Shown piece after piece: positions 7,607 to 13,090 of a stretch of DNA of 22,844 nt (its first letter is position 1; each line of letters begins with the position of its first letter). The DNA is from a virus: the IMG/VR virus record IMGVR_UViG_3300035150_000085, positions 1-22,844 of that record. One strand, 5' to 3'. The position numbers and the translations under genes are program-made. Below the pieces are notes generated by a model, which was not told where the DNA came from, did not search any database, and saw only the letters and a list, made by a program, of their open reading frames with translations.

Positions 7607-7825
7607 TTATTCACTCTCAGGTTTTCCAGGGAAAGGAAAATATGCCCCATCCCAAGGAATGGTCTCATCTGGAATATTTCTATTTAATACGGCAGGACCG
7701 ATGAAATATAAATAGCTGAGACAAGCCTTTTTTGCTTTTTCCTCAGAATCAAATACTCCGCAGAACTCCCATTTCGATCCTGTCTCTCTATATTCAATTA
7801 TTTTACCAACAATAAATACATTCAT
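7607..7825 (-). CDS. Small unknown phage protein (DUF7336-like pattern)
   Basis: A 72-residue protein, last gene of the accessory cassette. The ATG at 7825 overlaps the methyltransferase stop (ATGA) and has a GGAGG site. The layout is a strand ('VFIVGKIIEY'), a turn, 'WEFCGVFDSEEKAKKACLSYL' and an aromatic, Pro-rich tail ('WDGAYFPFPGKP'). This strand-then-'GVF.SEE.A..A' pattern recurs in small phage proteins such as the DUF7336 group, whose function is unknown. The assignment is tentative. Confidence 0.6.
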   Translation of the reverse strand: MNVFIVGKIIEYRETGSKWEFCGVFDSEEKAKKACLSYLYFIGPAVLNRNIPDETIPWDGAYFPFPGKPESE

Positions 7826-8469
7826 CCTTTTCCTCCCAAATAAAGAAACACAGCCCCGAACTCTTCCTCGCCGCCGTATGTCTCTTCAATATCCTTCAGG
7901 TATTTAAACTGTTCCGGTCTGGCTGTAATAAAGTTGTACTGAAACTTATGTTTCTCATCTCCCGTTTTTTTCCAAAGATAAAAGTCCATGAAAATACAGA
8001 TCGTTACTCCCGGGATAAAATGCCGCCAAAAGATCCGCTGCGTCTGCAAAAAGTTCGATTCCTGTTTACAGGCGTCATCGATATAAAGCCCGATAGGGCC
8101 ACCGTGATACTCTGCTTTCCTGATCTCTTTTCGGATAACGGTTATCGGGACAGGAAAGACACTCAACATTCCGGAAACAAGTTCGTAATTGCTTGTCCCT
8201 GGTTCCAGATCTACACCCTCCCGCGCTGCCTTCATCGGCTGACGGCCGGAGACAATAAACCGATCATAGGTATAGATCGGCATACTCTTTCCTGATTCCA
8301 TAACAGCGAGCGCAGCCTGTGCTGTCCCTGCCCCCATCCAGGTGCCAAGCTCAACGATAGCCGTGTTATCCGGAGCAGCAAAAACAGCCTCTCTTATATG
8401 CTGGCCAATCTGACGGCCTCCCATGCTGGGAATCTTTTCAGCTTCCTTTGCCAAGTCAATCATATTCAA
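7822..8469 (-). CDS. Class I SAM-dependent methyltransferase-like protein
   Basis: A 215-residue protein with a Rossmann motif I, 'IVELGTWMGAGTAQAALAV' (residues 38-56), typical of methyltransferases of the TylF/Methyltransf_24 group, and a later acidic 'GLYIDDACKQ' strand that may be the metal- or substrate-side motif. Such enzymes commonly methylate sugars or small molecules, which fits its place after glycosyltransferases and a LicD-like gene. The start is probably TTG at 8469: AGGAGG lies seven bases upstream, and the codon overlaps the LicD stop as TTGA (8466-8469). The ATG two codons later would have a 13-base spacing. The acceptor cannot be read from the sequence. Confidence 0.75.
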   Translation of the reverse strand: MNMIDLAKEAEKIPSMGGRQIGQHIREAVFAAPDNTAIVELGTWMGAGTAQAALAVMESGKSMPIYTYDRFIVSGRQPMKAAREGVDLEPGTSNYELVSGMLSVFPVPITVIRKEIRKAEYHGGPIGLYIDDACKQESNFLQTQRIFWRHFIPGVTICIFMDFYLWKKTGDEKHKFQYNFITARPEQFKYLKDIEETYGGEEEFGAVFLYLGGKG

Positions 8470-9047
8470 ATCACAACCTCCTGCTTAAATCCCTTGCTAA
8501 GATATTCTTTCTGCTTCACACTCCTGATCGGTGTTCGCCAATCAGGGCCGTATAAATGTGTCAGATAACCTTCAGTATCATGAGGGATCAGATACAACCC
8601 GCCACGAAACTCAATCTCTTGCAGGTTATCCATAAAGCCGACAGGCATCGTGTAAACGCTCCACTTGCCGTTCGATCTCCTAACCTTACTGATGTGCATT
8701 CCTCTGACACGGAAAAAACTCCGCAGGTCAATATGATAGTCGTGCTTGTCAATAGCAACCTTCCAGTCATTCAAGCCACCACGGACCGTGATGATATCAT
8801 ACCCGAGTGACTCGAACTCTCTTGCAATATGATCTTCCAGCCCGAGAACTTTCTCAGCTTCCAGGAAAAAGTCGGCATCGAAATCCCACGGGATAAAGTC
8901 ACCATCACGGACATACCCGAGAACAATCCCGTCAGAAAGAATTGCTGGCTGTTTGTATTTCGCCAGGACAGCTTTCACTTCAATAAGCATTGAAGCCTGT
9001 CTTTGAAAATCTGATTCTGTTCTGTTTTTATTCGGGTCTTTCGTCAT
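8466..9047 (-). CDS. LicD-family nucleotidyltransferase / phosphotransferase
   Basis: A 193-residue protein carrying the LicD signature: 'ILSDGIVLGYVRDGDFIPWD' at residues 36-55 continuing into 'FDADF', with Asp39 and the Asp55/Asp57 pair as metal ligands. LicD enzymes (nucleotidyltransferase fold) transfer phosphocholine or other phospho-groups to surface glycans; fukutin is a distant relative. The ATG at 9047 is chosen over the upstream ATG at 9089 because an AGAGGAAAG ribosome site directly precedes it. Together with three glycosyltransferases and a methyltransferase it forms a glycan-modifying cassette. The substrate (capsid glycan or host surface polymer) is not known. Confidence 0.85.
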   Translation of the reverse strand: MTKDPNKNRTESDFQRQASMLIEVKAVLAKYKQPAILSDGIVLGYVRDGDFIPWDFDADFFLEAEKVLGLEDHIAREFESLGYDIITVRGGLNDWKVAIDKHDYHIDLRSFFRVRGMHISKVRRSNGKWSVYTMPVGFMDNLQEIEFRGGLYLIPHDTEGYLTHLYGPDWRTPIRSVKQKEYLSKGFKQEVVI

Positions 9048-9200
9048 ACTCTTTCCTCTTGTTTTATACGATACTTGAAAAAATAACATCCTGATGAAAA
9101 TGAATAAGTTTCCCTAACAGGAGAAAGATCATTTTTACAAATACCCTGTAATGGGAAATGATCAATAACAAAATACTGGCAATCACAACAACGCTTGTCT
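9048..9200 (-). other. Intergenic gap with weak stem structure
   Basis: This 153-base gap separates the GT-YopX gene from the LicD gene. An imperfect inverted repeat pairs GATCATTT (9127-9134) with AAATGATC (9156-9163), with an inner CCC/GGG pair, but no T-run follows on the minus strand, so it is not a convincing terminator. A TATAAA near 9070 could be a -10 for the LicD gene, but I find no matching -35. I see no gene here. Confidence 0.35.
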
Positions 9201-10295
9201 TTAGTCACTTATCTTCTCCAATAAAAAATGTTTATGAATCGTCCCGACAACCTCACACATGGCCATATATTCAGGAGTTAACTGGTCCCAATAATAATCA
9301 GGCTCCCAATCAGCTTTGCCTGTTCTTTTTCCCCCTGTTCCAAAGGCTGCATAATTCCAATGGCCACCCCAAATCACAGGTTTGTATAAATGTTTCGGTG
9401 TATGAATATCCTTAATAATATCTCCCTGATATACATCCTTCCCGTTTTTATCCTTCAGCCCTGTACAATACTCAATAACCCACCCATCAGGATAGATTCT
9501 TCCCTCGTAATGCTGATAATAAAAAGGACGACCATCAGATGTTAAATCAAATCCGTCATATAAATATTTTTCACCTGTCCAAGCTCTACGCTTCACCCTT
9601 CTCTCCTCCTTCAAATACCCCTTCCAAATATCAAAAATCCTGTATGTCACATGGTCTTCCGAAACCTGACGCCGAGGCTCCAATCCCTGAACGAGATCCC
9701 ACAGGTTTGATTTCATATGGACAATCTTCGTGTTCTCGCTGAACCAGTCCCAGCTATTTTGTTCAAGATTATACTCCGAACAGGAAAACCTTTTGATGCT
9801 GTTATCATTCAAAGCATGAAGTGTGATCGCTGTCTGATCCCCACCGAGATACTCACTAACATGCTCAACAAAGAGTTCAGGGCTGGAAATAATAGTTTCT
9901 GTCATCCTGATTATTGACTTCAGGATCCCCCGTCCTGCAGGGCGATAAAAAAGGACACCAGCATTGAGCCACCCCCTTGCTTTCCTGACGGTCACCCCGA
10001 GAGTGAAATCCTTCTTGAAAGCCGGAGAACAATCCCCGGTAAACATCAGGTCAGCATCTGTCATAATGATATCATCATTATGAGTCAATGCCCACCGCGC
10101 CATTTCCAAAAAAGCATACGAGGAAGAAAACGTCAGGAACGGATCACATTTCCTCGCTTTCTCTTCAGGGCGGGGAACTGTCAGGATGACAACCTCTGCA
10201 TCTGGATGATGAAGCCTAGCACTATATTCCCAAACTTTTAACAGTTTAGAGAAGTCGTTCAGGTCTTCTTCAAAATGAACCGTACAAATAATCAT
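9201..10295 (-). CDS. GT-A glycosyltransferase fused to a C-terminal YopX domain
   Basis: A 364-residue two-domain protein. Residues 1-225 are a GT-A-like transferase related to the next two genes upstream: 'IIMTDADLMF' holds the metal-binding DxD (Asp80, Asp82), 'GWLNAGVLFYR' follows at 108-118, and 'GGDQTAITLHAL' at 151-162. Residues 232-356 are a complete YopX domain: 'RRVKRRAWTGEKYLYDG', then 'EYCTGLKDKNGKDVYQGDII' (275-294) and the closing 'EVVGTIHKH'. The same domain stands alone at 12614-13042. The ATG at 10295 has an AGGAG site. A full ribosome site and in-frame GTG sit exactly at the domain junction, so a free YopX protein could also be made. Confidence 0.85.
   Translation of the reverse strand: MIICTVHFEEDLNDFSKLLKVWEYSARLHHPDAEVVILTVPRPEEKARKCDPFLTFSSSYAFLEMARWALTHNDDIIMTDADLMFTGDCSPAFKKDFTLGVTVRKARGWLNAGVLFYRPAGRGILKSIIRMTETIISSPELFVEHVSEYLGGDQTAITLHALNDNSIKRFSCSEYNLEQNSWDWFSENTKIVHMKSNLWDLVQGLEPRRQVSEDHVTYRIFDIWKGYLKEERRVKRRAWTGEKYLYDGFDLTSDGRPFYYQHYEGRIYPDGWVIEYCTGLKDKNGKDVYQGDIIKDIHTPKHLYKPVIWGGHWNYAAFGTGGKRTGKADWEPDYYWDQLTPEYMAMCEVVGTIHKHFLLEKISD
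9594..9611 (-). promoter_or_regulatory. Internal ribosome site and GTG start for a free YopX domain
   Basis: Inside the GT-YopX gene the minus strand reads AAGGAGG (9605-9611), eight bases, then an in-frame GTG (9594-9596, Val234). This is exactly where a stand-alone YopX protein would begin. It may produce a 131-residue YopX product or be a relic of two genes that fused. Confidence 0.55.
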
Positions 10296-11107
10296 AATCG
10301 TGTTCTCCTATAATCAAGACCGCGGACAGTTCTTTTCTGTTTTTTTGCCAGTTGTATTTTCTCTTTTTTGATATCCCACGGCATCTTTTCTGATGTCCCT
10401 ATTTCTTTCTTGTCTGTGTAAGATGCCCATTCTTTTAGGATGTCATACATCCAGGGATATCCCTCACGGAGAAATGCGCACCGCCTCAGTTTCCCTTTGA
10501 TATGGACAAACCGTGTATTCTCATTAACATACTGCCAGTCACAGTCAACAGCATTCCAAACCTGAGTCGGGAGAGAAACAGCATCAGCAATCTCAGGGTG
10601 CATTTCAATCATGTATCCCATTGCTGACTGATTCATCCCGAAGTATTTCACTCGCCATTGCTTGTGAAACCGGAAGTCATAATACATCCGGTCATTGATT
10701 TCCAGGAGCTTGCGCATCCATTCATGCGCGCGTTCTGTATTCCTGACAAAAAGAACACCGCCATTCAACCGGCACCGAGTTTTTTTCCAGGCAGGTTTCT
10801 CTGTATACCCGATGTCAAACAGGATCTCCCAGACATCCTCGATTGATTTTAAGGCGAGCATATCGCAGTCACAGAAAACAAGATCGTCGTCAGCCTGTTC
10901 CATATACTCGACCTGTGCCCGAAGTTTACAGGTATTGATCCACAGCCCTGGTTTCCTGTCGTCTTTCTGCATCGGGACATCTGGCCGGAGAGTAACGAAC
11001 TCAACATCCGGCATGTGTTTTTTACAGGAAGAAACGAAGACATTATACAGCTGTTGATAATCGAACGAAGCCCGTTCGTAGTCAAAGACTGCTGTGACTA
11101 TCTTCAT
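10292..11107 (-). CDS. GT-A-like glycosyltransferase, second of three
   Basis: A 271-residue paralogue of the gene at 11082-11891. It has the strand-plus-DxD motif 'DLVFCDCDMLAL' (Asp80, Asp82), 'LNGGVLFVRNTERAHEWM' (134-151), a 'QWRVKYFGMNQSAMGYM' region, and 'TRFVHIKGKLRR' near the C-terminus. These landmarks fit glycogenin-like/GT8-like or nucleotide-sugar transferase folds. It overlaps the upstream gene by 26 nt and the downstream gene by four, with a GGGGAGAT-type ribosome site. Donor and acceptor sugars are unknown. The strict parallel with its neighbour suggests duplication within the cassette. Confidence 0.8.
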   Translation of the reverse strand: MKIVTAVFDYERASFDYQQLYNVFVSSCKKHMPDVEFVTLRPDVPMQKDDRKPGLWINTCKLRAQVEYMEQADDDLVFCDCDMLALKSIEDVWEILFDIGYTEKPAWKKTRCRLNGGVLFVRNTERAHEWMRKLLEINDRMYYDFRFHKQWRVKYFGMNQSAMGYMIEMHPEIADAVSLPTQVWNAVDCDWQYVNENTRFVHIKGKLRRCAFLREGYPWMYDILKEWASYTDKKEIGTSEKMPWDIKKEKIQLAKKQKRTVRGLDYRRTRL

Positions 11108-11891
11108 AAACCGGTGCCCCTATCTCCCCCGCTTCCGCATACCAACTCTGCATCGCTGCCTTGTAGTTCCCGAATGGCAACTTCTGCCCGAGAACAAGAC
11201 GGCGAAGACGACTCTTCATGTGAACAAAGACTGTCCCGCATCTGAGGATATGAGGCCAGTCTGTGTCAACGGCATTCCAGATCCGGCACGGGAACGACTT
11301 CACAATCGCTTCATACTGTCCTGTCTCGAACAGGCAACCGAAGGCAGCCTGATTCATTCCGGCATACTTCACCCGCCATTTCTGGTGTTCATACCCGTTA
11401 TCGTACAGCCTCTGATTGACTTCTTTGTATTGCCGGAAGAAATCCCTGGCAGGCTCTGTCGACTTAACAAACATTATCCCGCCATTCATCGGCATTCTGC
11501 GGATCTTTACGTCTCCCCAATACTGACGGGTGTTCTTATCCTTCCGAAGACGGACCTCTGTCCGCTCTGTATAACCGACATCAAACTCCTGATCGAATAT
11601 TTCAGACTCAGAGAAAGGCCGGATGGCAACCATGTCGGCATCGGCAAGAATGATGTTCTCATCTGTCTCTTCGATTATCCGGAGCCACTCTTCGAGCTTA
11701 ATTGTATTGTAAAGAAAATTAAGAGCGTGCCGGTCGCCGTCAGGAAGGATCGGCGGGTCGACTTTAATGTCGAGGAACTTTGCTTCGGGGCAATACTTGC
11801 TGCAAGAATGCCGAAAGACTCTGGCGAGCATTTCATAATCAGCAAGGTTGTATTCGGGGGGATAGTTGAAGCTGACTGTGACTATAATCAT
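11082..11891 (-). CDS. GT-A-like glycosyltransferase, first of three
   Basis: A 269-residue protein with 'NIILADADMVAIRPF' (DxD at Asp84/Asp86), then 'MPMNGGIMFVKSTEPARDF' and 'HQKWRVKYAGMNQAAFGCLF', followed by 'GTVFVHMKSRLRR'. The order matches the gene at 10292-11107 almost landmark for landmark. The Asp pair would bind a divalent metal and sugar-nucleotide. No clear Shine-Dalgarno precedes the ATG at 11891; it overlaps the stop of the small membrane protein gene (ATGA), so translation is probably coupled. The acceptor may be the phage capsid or the host surface. Confidence 0.8.
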   Translation of the reverse strand: MIIVTVSFNYPPEYNLADYEMLARVFRHSCSKYCPEAKFLDIKVDPPILPDGDRHALNFLYNTIKLEEWLRIIEETDENIILADADMVAIRPFSESEIFDQEFDVGYTERTEVRLRKDKNTRQYWGDVKIRRMPMNGGIMFVKSTEPARDFFRQYKEVNQRLYDNGYEHQKWRVKYAGMNQAAFGCLFETGQYEAIVKSFPCRIWNAVDTDWPHILRCGTVFVHMKSRLRRLVLGQKLPFGNYKAAMQSWYAEAGEIGAPVYEDSHSSL

Positions 11892-12073
11892 TTAAGTAAC
11901 AGCCACAAAAGAAAAGCCAAGAAAGCGAATCCAGAAACAACAAAAACCATAGACGCGATCTCTTCCATTATTTTTTTTCTCCTCTTTGATGTAATAAAAA
12001 GAATCCACGTGTACACCGTGGTCATCCCTAAAAGACTGATAATCGCAACGCACTGCCACCATTCCCAGCTCAT
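11888..12073 (-). CDS. Small membrane protein, two predicted helices
   Basis: A 61-residue protein with two hydrophobic segments (about 7-28 and 41-60) joined by a basic loop containing 'SKRRKK'. The ATG at 12073 is chosen because a GAGGTGG site lies five bases upstream; a GTG three codons earlier lacks one. It overlaps the stop of the 39-residue gene and the start of the first glycosyltransferase by four bases each, so it belongs to the cassette. The basic loop suggests both termini are outside the cytoplasm. The family is not recognised; a membrane anchor or lysis-like role cannot be told apart. Confidence 0.65.
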   Translation of the reverse strand: MSWEWWQCVAIISLLGMTTVYTWILFITSKRRKKIMEEIASMVFVVSGFAFLAFLLWLLLK

Positions 12074-12189
12074 AAATACCACCTCATTTTTTCTGATGCT
12101 CTGCGAAGCCAGATCCCGAAACGGACAATCCAGCCCTTACCTTTTCTGATTCCGTAGTTACGGATTTTGTTTGCTGTGTTGAAAAGCAT
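12070..12189 (-). CDS. 39-residue basic miniprotein
   Basis: A short gene supported by a strong ribosome site (GGAGAGGAGAAG, then six bases, then ATG at 12189) and by a stop codon that overlaps the next gene's ATG as ATGA (12070-12073). The product is basic and aromatic: 'KIRNYGIRKGKGWIVRFGIW' at residues 8-27, ending 'RWYL'. It could be an amphipathic, membrane-adhering or nucleic-acid-binding peptide; no family is recognised. Size and context make it easy to miss in automatic annotation. Confidence 0.6.
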   Translation of the reverse strand: MLFNTANKIRNYGIRKGKGWIVRFGIWLRRASEKMRWYL

Positions 12190-12209
12190 TATTTCTTCTC
12201 CTCTCCCAA

Positions 12210-12455
12210 CTATATTTCAGCAATAACATATGCGAGATAATAAACTAACGAAAAAAAGGCTATCAATCCACAAAGAGTCCAGAGTCCCTCTATCAGGAAA
12301 TCAAGCCAAAGTGAACGCCAAAACCTCTCTGTGTATCGCCCAAGCAAAATAAAAGATACACACAACGGCACTGAAACAATCAATGTTTTCAATGCTGTAG
12401 TTTTATCAAAAAAGCCCGCCAAGAAACCTGTGTCACACGCCGTTATAAACAACAT
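12210..12455 (-). CDS. Small membrane protein, 81 residues
   Basis: The ATG at 12455 is chosen over an upstream start at 12494 because GGAGG lies six bases before it. The protein has a hydrophobic helix at about 21-40 and a longer hydrophobic region at about 51-78, the latter probably one long or two short helices, with basic residues between ('GRYTERFWR'). It overlaps the upstream Cys-rich gene by 23 nt. It is the second of two small membrane proteins ahead of the glycosyltransferases. The function is unknown. Confidence 0.6.
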   Translation of the reverse strand: MLFITACDTGFLAGFFDKTTALKTLIVSVPLCVSFILLGRYTERFWRSLWLDFLIEGLWTLCGLIAFFSLVYYLAYVIAEI

Positions 12456-12612
12456 TCCTGTTCCTCCACATCCCGCACCAGCTGTTCTCGGCAACGATAG
12501 GGAATACCGGCTTTGCAGGGTCTTCTCCGCTTATAGGGTTGCCAGCCCTGCAATATCCTTTGTTATTATCGAAAGCGAGAAAGTGCTGGCACTGTTTACA
12601 TGTTTTGTTCAT
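12433..12612 (-). CDS. Cys-rich miniprotein, probable zinc binder
   Basis: A 59-residue protein with Cys5-x2-Cys8, Cys21 and Cys46 arranged as 'CKQCQHF', 'GYCRAG' and 'SWCGMW', a four-cysteine layout common in small phage proteins and likely to bind zinc. The ATG at 12612 is preferred to an upstream start because GGAGG lies just before it. The longer version would overlap the YopX gene by 70 bases without a ribosome site. No role is known. Confidence 0.65.
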   Translation of the reverse strand: MNKTCKQCQHFLAFDNNKGYCRAGNPISGEDPAKPVFPIVAENSWCGMWRNRNVVYNGV

Positions 12613-12613
12613 T

Positions 12614-13042
12614 TCAATCCTCCAATAGTTCTGGGGCTTCGTTGATGTTCCCGATAATTTCCATGTCATTCCAGAAATCAACATGGAATGAAACAGCTTC
12701 TTTGTTTTTTAATCTACATTGAAAACGTGCTCTTTTTTCGTCCCATTCACAAAACAATAATCCAAAGTTTTTATGCCTTTTTTCTGAACAGAACTTCAAT
12801 ATATCCCCCTCATAGATTTCCTTGTCATTATTGTCTTTGAGGCCGGTGTATTGTTCAAATTCAACATTCGGAACAAAAGTACTTTCTGTTATTTCATCAT
12901 CAGACATTGGAGTTTTCGAATGTTCAGCAGAGTACCCACCAGCCCTGACACAATCAACACCATTTTTCCAAATATCCTTTACTGTAAAATATTCAAAAGC
13001 TTTATTTTTTTCATGCCATGCTCGAAACTTAATCTCTCTCAT
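12614..13042 (-). CDS. YopX family phage protein
   Basis: A 142-residue protein opening 'MREIKFRAWHEKNKAFEYF', with the central YopX signature 'FEQYTGLKDNNDKEIYEGDI' and a closing 'MEIIGNINEAPELLE'. YopX proteins are widespread in phages and form oligomers; their function is unknown. The start is the ATG at 13042 rather than the preceding GTG, because AGGAGG is six bases upstream. A candidate promoter (13062-13090) lies between it and the head protein, so this may be the first gene of the accessory cassette's own transcript. A second YopX domain is fused to a glycosyltransferase at 9201-10295. Confidence 0.9.
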   Translation of the reverse strand: MREIKFRAWHEKNKAFEYFTVKDIWKNGVDCVRAGGYSAEHSKTPMSDDEITESTFVPNVEFEQYTGLKDNNDKEIYEGDILKFCSEKRHKNFGLLFCEWDEKRARFQCRLKNKEAVSFHVDFWNDMEIIGNINEAPELLED

Positions 13043-13061
13043 CACATTCCTCCTGTATATC

Positions 13062-13090
13062 AGAATAGCACAGGTTCCTTTCTATGTCTA
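13062..13090 (-). promoter_or_regulatory. Candidate promoter for the accessory cassette
   Basis: Minus strand TAGACA (13085-13090) and TATTCT (13062-13067) are separated by 17 bases; the -35 matches consensus at five of six positions and the -10 at four. A 19-base gap with AGGAGG leads to the YopX ATG at 13042. It would let the YopX-glycan cassette be expressed apart from the head genes. Confidence 0.45.

Noticed and set aside
9127-9163. Inverted repeat GATCATTT/AAATGATC as a terminator
   Set aside because: The stem is short and AT-rich, with an unequal interior and no T-run on either side in the right place.
11094-12149. A 351-codon open frame on the plus strand opposite the first glycosyltransferase
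   Set aside because: It is codon-opposed to a clear DxD glycosyltransferase and two small genes, has no recognisable domain and no ribosome site. It is a useful control: long open antisense frames arise here by chance, so openness alone does not prove the antisense nuclease; its motifs do.
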